Source: JAGOFO01 sp964522105
GTDB lineage: Bacteria > Myxococcota_A > UBA9042 > DTJE01
Length of the DNA: 64,000 nt
NCBI GenBank assembly: GCA_964522105.1
Contig: CAZFVA010000012.1
Coordinates: 25,971 to 89,970 of the forward strand
Direction of reading: 5' to 3'
Shown here: piece by piece, positions 17,295 through 25,500 of the stretch
How positions within the stretch are numbered: position 1 is the first letter of the stretch
Layout: each line of letters begins with the position of its first letter
The notes under the pieces: generated by a model
What the model was told of the DNA's origin: nothing
Databases searched by the model: none
What the model saw: only the letters and a program-made list of their open reading frames with translations
Made by a program: the position numbers and the translations under genes

Positions 17295-18637
17295 TCCGCC
17301 TGAACAACCCCTGCAAATACAAGCACATCTATCATCGGAAGCCCGAATTTTTCAATAAACAGGCGATCGGCCCGGGTCGAATCTGCCCCCGGCAGGGCCG
17401 AACACAAAAGAGCCGCTTCCAACGCATTTTTACGACTGTCTTCGCGACACCACACGGCAGTTAAACACTGATTCCACGCGGTGACCAGCCAGTTTCCAAT
17501 GTCTGCCCCGACAGCTTCCGGAATCGTGTTTTGCGGTGGAAGATTGACTGAATCTGGAACCAGTCCGATTTCCGGATCCGACACGTTATGCTCAAAATCG
17601 GTCAGCACATTTCGACCGTCAAACGTCCGCGAAAGCACACACCCGCCACCATCCTGAAATTCTGCGTTAATCTGCCAGATGGCGGCCTGTGTCCAGTTTG
17701 TCCCTGCAACCTGCTTTACTTGTTTCTCTACTCTGACACGATCAACCGGCCTGACCTTCGGGTCACATGTCCGCGTTGTCCGCCTGACTCTCTTTTCAAC
17801 GCCCGATTCAACAACAGTTTCAATGGAAGAGGTCTCTTTCCAGTCGCAGTACTCCTCCATCTCGGAATACGGGATCTGAATTCCATATTCAAAAGGAGTT
17901 GTGCCTGGCTTGCTGGTCCTTGATACCACAATGTTTCCGGTCAGTTTTCCACTTAGCAATAAATCTGGACCAGGCTTTAAAAGGCCGCTGTTGATTAAGC
18001 TCGCCCTGATTGATTCAGCAAGCTTTGATACATCAGTAATCCCGGCGATCGTTGAACCGATCTGCAATCCATCAATCCCGGTCGGCCTGCCATCTGTGAC
18101 CGCCACTGAATCAGCAGCAACCCCGAAACGTCGGCAGATTCCAGAGGTCACCTTTCCATAGCGGCGCAAATTCGCGGCTTCGCCGGTAAGACCGGCACAA
18201 AGGGCGGCCCCGGCCTGATTGATATGCGCGGCAAGGGCCTTTGCCTTGAACGCCCCGGTCGGCTCGAACCGCAACGTATCCGCGTATTTTTCAAACAGAA
18301 CCGCCGCGGCAACTGGAAAACCGGCATCAATCCACGCCTGAACAGCGGCACCAAGTTTTTCCACAAAGAAAACGGTTTCATTGACCTGAGCCACCGCAAG
18401 CCTGCCGGAAGGCTCAATTCCATTCGCCACTTCGAACGCTACCAGTTTTTTTAAAGCCTCACCGGCAGCATTGAAATCACCGTTAAAATTTGCCTGGACA
18501 AGGACATCCAGCAGTGTTTCAAGCCCGGTCTGCCGCGGCACTGCTGCGCCAACGGCCTGCCCCGGCATTGAAGACGCGGCCACCAACAAAGAAGCCAGCG
18601 CGATAAGACCGGTTTTAACAAGCCTGAATTCAATCAT
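17285..18637 (-). CDS. Secreted protein of unknown function
   Basis: This 450-residue protein starts at ATG 18637 (or TTG 18643). A signal peptide (about residues 1-30, ending in the AVGAA region) shows export; no lipobox cysteine is present. The N-terminal half is alanine-rich and looks helical. The C-terminal half has scattered cysteines (EEYCDWKE, RTTRTCDP, NQCLTAVWC) that could form disulfides. I recognise no domain. It is convergent with the aldolase gene (10-bp overlap) and divergent from the GGDEF-EAL gene. Confidence 0.8.
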   Translation of the reverse strand: MIEFRLVKTGLIALASLLVAASSMPGQAVGAAVPRQTGLETLLDVLVQANFNGDFNAAGEALKKLVAFEVANGIEPSGRLAVAQVNETVFFVEKLGAAVQAWIDAGFPVAAAVLFEKYADTLRFEPTGAFKAKALAAHINQAGAALCAGLTGEAANLRRYGKVTSGICRRFGVAADSVAVTDGRPTGIDGLQIGSTIAGITDVSKLAESIRASLINSGLLKPGPDLLLSGKLTGNIVVSRTSKPGTTPFEYGIQIPYSEMEEYCDWKETSSIETVVESGVEKRVRRTTRTCDPKVRPVDRVRVEKQVKQVAGTNWTQAAIWQINAEFQDGGGCVLSRTFDGRNVLTDFEHNVSDPEIGLVPDSVNLPPQNTIPEAVGADIGNWLVTAWNQCLTAVWCREDSRKNALEAALLCSALPGADSTRADRLFIEKFGLPMIDVLVFAGVVQADQR

Positions 18638-18687
18638 TCCCAACTCTCGCCGATCAAAAAACTGTACATAAAGGTTGCTGCACCAGT

Positions 18688-18717
18688 TTGCGGGTATTTC
18701 TGCAGCTATCCTATACT
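18688..18717 (+). promoter_or_regulatory. Candidate promoter of the GGDEF-EAL gene
   Basis: TTGCGG (18688-18693) and TATACT (18712-18717) are separated by 18 bp, 30 bp before the chosen ATG. Found by eye. Confidence 0.45.
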
Positions 18718-18746
18718 CCCAATGTCCAGTTTACGACAGGAACACA

Positions 18747-20708
18747 ATGGACTCAATGACCGGATATGGCTCGCGACAGACCAGCGGATTCAGGAGCCTG
18801 AGAATTGCCGCTGTTGTGTCCGTAACTGTCTTCTTTTCACTAATGATGGTTGCCATGATTCTGGCAACTGACTACTTCCTTAAAAATCAGGATCAATGGG
18901 AAACGCTCAGGTCAAGCTCCGCACAACTCTGGATAATCATATCTTTTATTGCCGTTGGTCTGACAATCGTCTGTCTGATGATTATCAAGCTGTTTGTTAA
19001 AATCTATAATCGTGTCCGTGATTCCGGCATTGCGTTCAAGGCTCTGGTGGAACAGACCAACGAGGCCATCGTGGTGGCGTCGTGCCCGAACCAGACAATC
19101 ATTTTTGCCAACAAGGCTTTTTCAGACCTTTCAGAGTACCCGATTGACGAACTGACAGGCGCTGGCCTGGCGACAGTCGATTTCCTGCCCCGTAAACAGG
19201 TCGAAGCGGCAATCGCTGCCGTGTGTGCTGACGGGAAGACGTACTCGAGCGAGTTTTCGACCAGATCAAAATCCGGTCGCCAGGTCATGCTCCTGCTGGA
19301 CGCAAGCCCGATTATTGTTAGAAATCGAACCCTTGTAAGCCTGATTCTGCATGACATTTCGCAACGACGACAGGCGGAAGAAGCGCTGCAGCACAGCATC
19401 CTGCACGATCCGCTGACAGGACTCCCGAACAGACAGCTTTTCAGCGATCGCCTGAAAATGGCACTGGCACAGGCCCGGCGCACCGGGGGCTGTGTAGGCG
19501 TAATTTATCTGGACCTGGATAACTTCAAAGATATCTGCGAAACGTTCGGTCACAAGGCCGGCGATTTACTGTTGAATCAGGTTGCCGAACGCGTTCAGGG
19601 CCTGCTGCGCGAAGGCGACACGGTAGCCAGACAGGGCGGCGACGAATTCATGATACTGCTGTCATGGGTTTCGAATCCGGCCGGTGCTGCCCAGGTTGCG
19701 GAAAGACTGGTCGCTTCTTTCAAAGACCCTTTTGTTGTCAACAACGAAGACGTCCACACCTCAGCCAGTATTGGTATTTCGATGTACCCTGCTGATGGAC
19801 AGAACGGCGATGAACTGCTCAAACGCGCTGATATTGCCATGTATCAGGCCAAGAGCGACGGTCGTAACAGTTTCGCTCTGTTTGATAAGGTCGCGAACAC
19901 CACGGTCATGAACAACTTCCACACGAAGCGCAAGATGTCGCAGGCCCTTAAAAACAACGAATTCATCCTTCACTATCAACCCCAGATCGAGATCAATACA
20001 GGACTCGTGAACGGCGTTGAAGCTTTGATACGCTGGAAAGACCCGGAGCGTGGACTGGTTCCACCGAATGAATTTATTCCGATTGCAGAACAGACCGGAT
20101 TCATTTCGGTGCTTAGTGACTGGGTCGTTGAAACGGCGTGTCAGCAGGGAAAACGCTGGGCTGAAGCCGGCCTTCCCCGCTTCCGGATTGCGGTCAATCT
20201 GTCAGCAAGGCAATTCCATAACACCATATTTGTTGACTCGATTTCCGCATCAGCACGAAACGCCGGACTTGAGCCTGGAATTCTGGAGCTTGAAATCACA
20301 GAAACGACGGCAATGAAAAGCGAAACTAACACCAAGAAGATACTGGAACTGTTCAGGAATCAGGGGATTTCCATTACTCTGGACGACTTCGGAACAGGCT
20401 ATTCTTCGCTTAGTTACCTTCGGTTCCTGCCGTTTGACACAATCAAGATTGACCGTTCATTCATAAGCGAATTACCCAAGTCACCTTCGGACCAGGCAAT
20501 CGTGGCAGGCATTATCAACCTGGCCCACAGACTGAACATAAAGGTTGTTGCGGAAGGCGTCGAAACGGCCGAGCAGTTCCTGATCCTGAAGGGCCATGAG
20601 TGCGATTCGGTTCAAGGGTTCGGACTTTGCAGGCCACAGGCAGAACACGACATATCAAACTTCCTGAAGACCGTGAAAGATCCGATAGACAGACTGCTTC
20701 GCCCCTGA
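18747..20708 (+). CDS. Membrane PAS-GGDEF-EAL protein (c-di-GMP turnover)
   Basis: This 654-residue protein starts at ATG 18747 behind an AGGAA site; the frame is open upstream but unsupported. Two transmembrane segments (about 19-42 and 59-84) enclose only a very short outer loop. A PAS domain (about 97-208), GGDEF (214-376) and EAL (395-640) follow. The diguanylate cyclase motif RQGGDEF is intact, with an inhibitory RxxD site (REGD) five residues before it. The phosphodiesterase motif EALIRW, DDFGTGYSSLSYL and KIDRSFI are also intact. Both activities may be possible, so the net direction cannot be read from sequence. The PAS domain probably senses a cytosolic or membrane signal. Confidence 0.95.
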   Translation: MDSMTGYGSRQTSGFRSLRIAAVVSVTVFFSLMMVAMILATDYFLKNQDQWETLRSSSAQLWIIISFIAVGLTIVCLMIIKLFVKIYNRVRDSGIAFKALVEQTNEAIVVASCPNQTIIFANKAFSDLSEYPIDELTGAGLATVDFLPRKQVEAAIAAVCADGKTYSSEFSTRSKSGRQVMLLLDASPIIVRNRTLVSLILHDISQRRQAEEALQHSILHDPLTGLPNRQLFSDRLKMALAQARRTGGCVGVIYLDLDNFKDICETFGHKAGDLLLNQVAERVQGLLREGDTVARQGGDEFMILLSWVSNPAGAAQVAERLVASFKDPFVVNNEDVHTSASIGISMYPADGQNGDELLKRADIAMYQAKSDGRNSFALFDKVANTTVMNNFHTKRKMSQALKNNEFILHYQPQIEINTGLVNGVEALIRWKDPERGLVPPNEFIPIAEQTGFISVLSDWVVETACQQGKRWAEAGLPRFRIAVNLSARQFHNTIFVDSISASARNAGLEPGILELEITETTAMKSETNTKKILELFRNQGISITLDDFGTGYSSLSYLRFLPFDTIKIDRSFISELPKSPSDQAIVAGIINLAHRLNIKVVAEGVETAEQFLILKGHECDSVQGFGLCRPQAEHDISNFLKTVKDPIDRLLRP

Positions 20709-20736
20709 AATTCTGATTAAGATCTAAATGTTACAT

Positions 20737-21171
20737 CTACAGACGCGGCGTAATTGAAGCGGTATCAGCGTTAATGTACTCAATCGCTGCGGTCGGGCAG
20801 AATGCCACGCACTGCGGATTACCATCACACAGGTCACATTTGGCGACGGTGAAGTCGCGCTGGTCGCGAACCATATTTCCAAACGGACAGGCGGCAACGC
20901 ACAGGTGGCAGTTGACGCACTTGATGCGGTCAACCACAAGAGCCCCTGTCTTTGTGTTCCATCCAATTGCGCCAACGGGACAGGCTGCCGCACAGGCGGC
21001 GTGATCACACTGCAGGCAGACAACAGGGACACCGGCCTCGGGGCCACGCCTGTATATACGAATTCTGGAAACCGCAGGGCTGCCGCCGGTGCCGTGAGCA
21101 AATGCACACGCAAGCTCGCACTTGCCGCAGGCCACGCATCTTTCAGGAACTACACGAAATATCTTCTTCAT
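20737..21171 (-). CDS. Four-cluster 4Fe-4S ferredoxin-like electron carrier (HycB/CooF/DmsB type)
   Basis: This 144-residue protein starts at ATG 21171 behind GAGG. It has four cysteine blocks: CVACGKCELACAF, CLQCDHAACAAACP, CVNCHLCVAACP and CDLCDGNPQCVAFCP, which fit four [4Fe-4S] clusters as in the electron-transfer subunits of hydrogenases and molybdoenzymes. No catalytic partner of those types is nearby. It is the last gene of the 2-oxoacid oxidoreductase operon, so it probably carries electrons away from that enzyme. There is no signal peptide, so it acts in the cytosol. Confidence 0.9.
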   Translation of the reverse strand: MKKIFRVVPERCVACGKCELACAFAHGTGGSPAVSRIRIYRRGPEAGVPVVCLQCDHAACAAACPVGAIGWNTKTGALVVDRIKCVNCHLCVAACPFGNMVRDQRDFTVAKCDLCDGNPQCVAFCPTAAIEYINADTASITPRL

Positions 21172-21195
21172 CACACAACCTCATCAGGCCCGGGA

Positions 21196-21831
21196 TCAAC
21201 AGCCCATAAGTGTTTTTGTCAGTTCGACCTGACGCTTACGCTTGCACTCGTCACATAGTTCAAAGTACTTGCCGGACACACCGTTTTTGCCGCTGTAAAA
21301 GGCGGCCTGATGAGTCGTTATGGTTGAATGTCCGCAGGCGCTGCATTTCAACTGCTTGAACGTGTGATTCCATATCTTGCGGTAGCCAGAGCCTGCTTCG
21401 GAAGGAATATAGGATGTCGGGCAGACATTGGCGCACGCCAGACAGCCGACACAACCGGCCGGCGGCCTGTCCAGACGCGGTGGAACTTTGTACCCGGCTT
21501 CAGGATTAGACGATGAAATTGCCTTCACGCCGACCTTGTCGCACGTCTGGGCGCACAGTCCGCACAACGTACATTCAGCCTGCGCGGTCCCTGCAGCATC
21601 GACGGCGCCACCTGCAACCTGCGCCGCATTTTCCGGCATACCGACGATTGCCTTCATCTTGCAACCTTCGAAGCACAAAGCGCACGCGATACACTTCTGC
21701 GCGTCAATGACGTGTTTTTCCTTCGGAACGCCGGTAACTGCGCCTGACTTGCAGACCTTGAAACACTTATGGCAGCCGATGCATTTTTCAACATCAATTC
21801 TGTAAAAATCAAACTGAATGGAATCAGACAT
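21196..21831 (-). CDS. Polyferredoxin with C-terminal zinc-ribbon-like motif
   Basis: This 211-residue protein starts at ATG 21831, which has a GGAGG site; the TTG at 21852 is less likely. Four CxxCxxCxxxC blocks are visible: CIGCHKCFKVC, CIACALCFEGC, CTLCGLCAQTC and CVGCLACANVC. In three of them the residue after the last cysteine is Lys or Asp rather than the usual proline. The C-terminus adds CSACGH and CDECKRKR, a CxxC...CxxC pair like a zinc ribbon. I know no named family with this exact build. It sits between the gamma subunit gene and the other ferredoxin gene, so an electron-transfer or adaptor role is inferred. Confidence 0.85.
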   Translation of the reverse strand: MSDSIQFDFYRIDVEKCIGCHKCFKVCKSGAVTGVPKEKHVIDAQKCIACALCFEGCKMKAIVGMPENAAQVAGGAVDAAGTAQAECTLCGLCAQTCDKVGVKAISSSNPEAGYKVPPRLDRPPAGCVGCLACANVCPTSYIPSEAGSGYRKIWNHTFKQLKCSACGHSTITTHQAAFYSGKNGVSGKYFELCDECKRKRQVELTKTLMGC

Positions 21832-21848
21832 CACGACCTCCGGTTCTT

Positions 21849-22397
21849 TCAATCCACCTTCTGGGTTTCACCGACAGCGAATCCCCTTCTGAAACATTCA
21901 ATATTTACGTCGATAAGCGCCGGTTTTGATTGAAACGTGACGCGAATCATCTTCTCGACTTCTTCAACCGGCAGGAACCCGGTGGCGCCCAGCAAGGTGC
22001 CCAGGATTACCATGTTGGTGCCCCTGGTGTTTCCAAGCTCGTTGCAGATGTCGTTTGCCGCAACGTTCACCAGTTTCACATCTGTGCGGCGAACAGCACG
22101 CGGAATCAGCGACGTGTTCACAACCAGAACGCCGCCGGGTGCGACAACTTTTTCAAACTTATCCAGCGATGGCAGATTCAATGCAACAACTGCCCACGGA
22201 TTCTGAATAACCGGCGAGCCGACAGGCTCGTCCGACACAACAACCGTGCAGTTGGCCGTGCCGCCACGCATCTCGGCCCCGTATGACGGCAGCCACGATA
22301 CTTCACGCCCGGAATTCATTCCTGCATACGCGATAATCTTTCCAATAAGCAAAACGCCCTGACCGCCGAATCCGGCAATGATCATGTCGTGCTGCAT
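21849..22397 (-). CDS. 2-oxoacid:ferredoxin oxidoreductase, gamma subunit
   Basis: This 182-residue protein starts at ATG 22397 behind GGAGGACTGACT. The gamma-domain signature IIAGFGGQGVLLIGKIIAYA opens the protein, followed by the family block WLPSYGAEMRGGTANCTVVVS. This subunit helps form the CoA-binding site and completes the alpha-beta-gamma-delta enzyme. It is co-transcribed with the beta subunit, 31 bp upstream. Confidence 0.93.
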   Translation of the reverse strand: MQHDMIIAGFGGQGVLLIGKIIAYAGMNSGREVSWLPSYGAEMRGGTANCTVVVSDEPVGSPVIQNPWAVVALNLPSLDKFEKVVAPGGVLVVNTSLIPRAVRRTDVKLVNVAANDICNELGNTRGTNMVILGTLLGATGFLPVEEVEKMIRVTFQSKPALIDVNIECFRRGFAVGETQKVD

Positions 22398-22428
22398 AGT
22401 CAGTCCTCCAGACCGGCACTGATGCCAA

Positions 22429-23217
22429 TCAACCGATACACTTTGTCAGGGGCGCCGGAGCCCGGTCTTCATTACCTTCAGGTGTTTTGAAGACGCCCAG
22501 CGGGTAGTACGGCATCATTGTCTTTTCAAGCCACTCAATCGACTCGGCCGGCGGTATGCCCCAGTTTGTCGGACAGGTGGACAGAATCTCGACCATCGAA
22601 AAACAGGTACCTTCAACCTGATGCTTGAAAGCCGTCCTGATCAGTTCCTTGGTCTGAACTGCCTGCAACGGCCTTGAAACTGCCCCACGCGCAATGAACG
22701 CGGGCGTTTTCAACGCGGAAAGCAGCTCAGAGACGCGGATCGGCGAACCGGTCAGGTCAATCTCACGGCCCCTTGGCGAAGTGGTCGTAACCTGCCCCGG
22801 CATGGTGGTCGGCGCCATCTGGCCGCCTGTCATGCCGTAAATCGCGTTGTTCACGAAGATAACTGTGACCTTTTCGCCACGGTTCGCGCAATGAATGATT
22901 TCTGCCATGCCGATCGAAGCCAGATCGCCATCGCCCTGATATGTAAAGACTATCAGGTCGGGGCGCGCACGCTTGACGCCAGTTGCGACCGCCGGCGCCC
23001 TGCCGTGCGAAGCTTCCTGGAAATCGGTGGAAAAGTAGTTGTAGGCAAGAACGGCACAGCCGACCGGCGCTATGCCGACCGTTCTGTCCGTAACGCCCAG
23101 TTCATCAAGAACTTCAGCAATAAGTCTGTGGATAATCCCGTGAGTACACCCGGGACAGTAGTGCGTGGTATTTGGCGTTAACCCATCGGGATAACTGAAA
23201 ACGGTGGTATCCTTCAT
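22429..23217 (-). CDS. 2-oxoacid:ferredoxin oxidoreductase, beta (thiamine diphosphate) subunit
   Basis: This 262-residue protein starts at ATG 23217 after AAGGAGG, overlapping the alpha-subunit stop by four bases. TPP-binding elements are clear: HYCPGCTHGIIHRL, PVGCAVLAYNY and the QGDGDLASIGMAEIIH...NNAIYGMTGGQMAPTT segment. It catalyses the decarboxylation step on 2-oxoacids. Sequence style resembles the branched-chain 2-oxoisovalerate (VOR) group, but KOR-type substrates cannot be excluded. Confidence 0.93.
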   Translation of the reverse strand: MKDTTVFSYPDGLTPNTTHYCPGCTHGIIHRLIAEVLDELGVTDRTVGIAPVGCAVLAYNYFSTDFQEASHGRAPAVATGVKRARPDLIVFTYQGDGDLASIGMAEIIHCANRGEKVTVIFVNNAIYGMTGGQMAPTTMPGQVTTTSPRGREIDLTGSPIRVSELLSALKTPAFIARGAVSRPLQAVQTKELIRTAFKHQVEGTCFSMVEILSTCPTNWGIPPAESIEWLEKTMMPYYPLGVFKTPEGNEDRAPAPLTKCIG

Positions 23218-24299
23218 CTGGATGCCTCCTTCGTCGAAAGCAGCTTTCGCACCTTGTCGGCGACCTCGTCAGGTGACGTCAGATGGCCACCGGTTCTGCC
23301 GTGGAACGAAACCGGCACAGAACACTCAACCGCAAGTTTCACATCTTCGACCATCTGGCCGGATGACAACTCGACCACAAGTACCCTGCCCGCTTTCCTG
23401 GCGGCCTTCATGATGGCTTCTGACGGGAACGGGAACAGCGTTATGGGGCGCACCATCGAAACGTTGATGCCTTCTTTCTTCAGTTGATTCATTGCAGAAA
23501 GACAGACGCGGGCAACAGTGCCGTACGCAACAATCAGAAGATCACTCGGCTCGTCGGTGAAATATTCCTCAGATCTGGTGTCGTTTGCGGCCATCTCTTC
23601 ATATTTGCGGACCAGTTCTTTGTTGTTGCTCTCGAGCTGGGTCGGATCAAGGTACAGCGAGTTAATAATGGCCCGCGGTCTTTTGCCATCCCTTTTCCAA
23701 CCGGTGGAAGCCCAGTCTTTTGCGGGAAGCGGCTTCTTCGAAACATGGTTTTCATTGAATTCAACCGGTTCCATCATCTGACCGATAAGTCCATCACCAA
23801 TCAACAGCACTGGATTCCGATAATAGTCGGCCAGGTCAAAAGCGTCCTGCATCAGGTCCGCTGCTTCCTGAACCGATGCCGGCGCAAGCACCAGCGTCTT
23901 GTAATCACCATGACCGCCGCCCTTTACCGACTGAAAGTAGTCGGCCTGACTGGGAAGAATACCGCCCAGACCAGGACCTGCACGCATGATATTCACAATA
24001 ACAACAGGCAGTTGAGAACCAGCCATGTACGAAATTGCTTCCTGCATCAGCGAGATACCGGGCGATGAAGATGATGTGAACACCCTCTCACCGGCACCGG
24101 CAGCGCCATAAAGCATGTTGGAAGCAGCAACTTCGCTTTCCGCCTGAACAAATACGCCACCAACCTGCGGGAGGCGCCGCGACATGTACTCGGGAATCTC
24201 GTTCTGAGGCGTAATTGGATAGCCGAAGAAAAGCTTACAACCAGCCTTAATCGCAGCTTCACCGATCGCCTCGCACCCTTTCATCAATTTTCTGGCCAT
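23214..24299 (-). CDS. vorB: 2-oxoacid:ferredoxin oxidoreductase, alpha subunit (VorB type)
   Basis: This 361-residue subunit starts at ATG 24299 behind GAGGTTACC. It has the hallmark GYPITPQNEIPEYMS near the N-terminus, QAESEVAASNMLYGAAGAG, TSSSSPGISLM and the C-terminal VRPITLFPFPSEAI. These match proteins annotated as 3-methyl-2-oxobutanoate dehydrogenase VorB, which act on 2-oxoacids from Val, Leu and Ile. The gene order delta-alpha-beta-gamma is typical. The substrate is inferred from family only. Confidence 0.92.
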   Translation of the reverse strand: MARKLMKGCEAIGEAAIKAGCKLFFGYPITPQNEIPEYMSRRLPQVGGVFVQAESEVAASNMLYGAAGAGERVFTSSSSPGISLMQEAISYMAGSQLPVVIVNIMRAGPGLGGILPSQADYFQSVKGGGHGDYKTLVLAPASVQEAADLMQDAFDLADYYRNPVLLIGDGLIGQMMEPVEFNENHVSKKPLPAKDWASTGWKRDGKRPRAIINSLYLDPTQLESNNKELVRKYEEMAANDTRSEEYFTDEPSDLLIVAYGTVARVCLSAMNQLKKEGINVSMVRPITLFPFPSEAIMKAARKAGRVLVVELSSGQMVEDVKLAVECSVPVSFHGRTGGHLTSPDEVADKVRKLLSTKEASR

Positions 24300-24336
24300 A
24301 GGTAACCTCGACCTTCAATAAACCCAATAAATCCGA

Positions 24337-24570
24337 TCAGTAGCGAAAATAGTGATACATGGTCCCGTTGACGCTCAAAGACATGGCGACATCCGGGCAC
24401 GTGATGCAACACAGACGACACCCGATGCATTTCATTGGTTCCACAACCGTGGAATAGAAATAGCCCTTCGAGTTAATCTCGGTGCTCATTCCCAGGATGC
24501 CCTGCGGGCATGCCTTCACGCACAGTTCACAACCTTTACAGCGTTCCTTGTCAATATCAATCCGAGGCAT
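24337..24570 (-). CDS. 2-oxoacid:ferredoxin oxidoreductase, delta (ferredoxin) subunit
   Basis: This 77-residue protein starts at ATG 24570 with a strong AAGGAGG site; the longer frame upstream is not supported. It carries two [4Fe-4S] motifs, CKGCELCVKACP and CIGCRLCCITCP, and no other domain, as expected for the delta subunit that passes electrons from the TPP subunit to soluble ferredoxin. It begins two bases after the stop of the P-loop ATPase gene and is followed by the alpha subunit gene. Confidence 0.94.
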   Translation of the reverse strand: MPRIDIDKERCKGCELCVKACPQGILGMSTEINSKGYFYSTVVEPMKCIGCRLCCITCPDVAMSLSVNGTMYHYFRY

Positions 24571-24571
24571 G

Positions 24572-25417
24572 TCAACCTCCTTTTTCCGGTGCAAAAAGCG
24601 GCCCGGTTTTTCTAACCTTGTAAGCACCATTAACGTGGGACGCCGCACTGCGGACATCGCCACTGCCATCTTCGTGCAAAGAAGAGTCCCCGGGGCTGAA
24701 CGAAGGCCTGATGACCCTGTCCACGGGGAATATCTCAACACCGAACTCATCCTCACCGAACTCACTCAATAATTCAACAGGAACACAGACAGCGACGACT
24801 TTCGTGCCGAGTCTGGCTGCGACCTGAACCGCCAGCGCAAATCCCTCCCGAACGACGGCGGGTGTTGAAAGGTCCATCACATGAGTGTTGGAAACAACGC
24901 CGTTTATCTGCAGACGAGCCCTGGCCTGAATCTCGTTTGCCATCGCGACGGCGGACTCAACATCCGGCGTAAGCGGCCGCCTGAAATTCAATACCAGGAA
25001 AAAGTCAGCCTCGTCGCCATCAAGCACGTCCGACAACGAACCAAGGACCCTGGCACCTGTGTCATCACCGCCGGCATCAATGATTACGCGTCTCGAGACA
25101 TCTTTGCACAGGCTTCTGACCCGTGGAACGATTATTGGCAAATCTGCGTAATAGTTATCACCGGAAGGCGCGACAAGATCGACCCCGGCCTTTTCAAGCA
25201 GCGAACGGGCGGATCTGGACCTGAAGTAAGGCTTTATGACATCAAGATCAACAAGCGAGACAGGCTGCCCGGCAGCCGCAAGCCTGAATGCACAATTAAC
25301 GGCAATCTCGGTCTTGCCGCTGCCGAAATGTCCGACCAGTATCGAAACCCGCCTGTGAAACATCAAAAAGAGTCCGGCCAATCGTTCCGCCAAGGTTATT
25401 GCCTGTCTATCAGGCAT
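24572..25417 (-). CDS. P-loop ATPase (MinD/CobQ-like) of the 2-oxoacid oxidoreductase operon
   Basis: This protein has 281 residues from ATG 25417, or 263 from ATG 25363 (MFHRRVSILVGHFGSGKTE), which matches the family N-terminus better; neither has a strong ribosome binding site. The Walker A is GHFGSGKTE, followed by VSLVDLDVIKPYFRSR and VIIDAGGDD, the switch-like acidic strand. Family members occur in anaerobes beside KOR/VOR genes and are annotated only as ATP-binding proteins. The abutting gene order, two bases before the delta subunit, suggests a role in assembly or regulation of the oxidoreductase. This is inference. Confidence 0.88.
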   Translation of the reverse strand: MPDRQAITLAERLAGLFLMFHRRVSILVGHFGSGKTEIAVNCAFRLAAAGQPVSLVDLDVIKPYFRSRSARSLLEKAGVDLVAPSGDNYYADLPIIVPRVRSLCKDVSRRVIIDAGGDDTGARVLGSLSDVLDGDEADFFLVLNFRRPLTPDVESAVAMANEIQARARLQINGVVSNTHVMDLSTPAVVREGFALAVQVAARLGTKVVAVCVPVELLSEFGEDEFGVEIFPVDRVIRPSFSPGDSSLHEDGSGDVRSAASHVNGAYKVRKTGPLFAPEKGG

Positions 25418-25453
25418 GTCAAGGGCCGATATCTGGCAAAATTAATGATTTGA

Positions 25454-25482
25454 TTGCTAACTGCCGATACGCAAACTAGAAT
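25454..25482 (+). promoter_or_regulatory. Candidate promoter of the PhnD-like/diguanylate cyclase pair
   Basis: TTGCTA (25454-25459) and TAGAAT (25477-25482) have an ideal 17-bp spacer. The predicted transcript start is only about 12 bases before GTG 25501, so either the leader is very short or the gene starts further in. Confidence 0.5.
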
Positions 25483-25500
25483 CCGAACGGTTGAAAACAC

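Noticed and set aside
25363..25417. Choice of the upstream ATG for the P-loop ATPase
   Set aside because: I kept the longer form in the feature coordinates, but neither ATG has a good ribosome binding site and the shorter form matches the family better, so the start is not settled.
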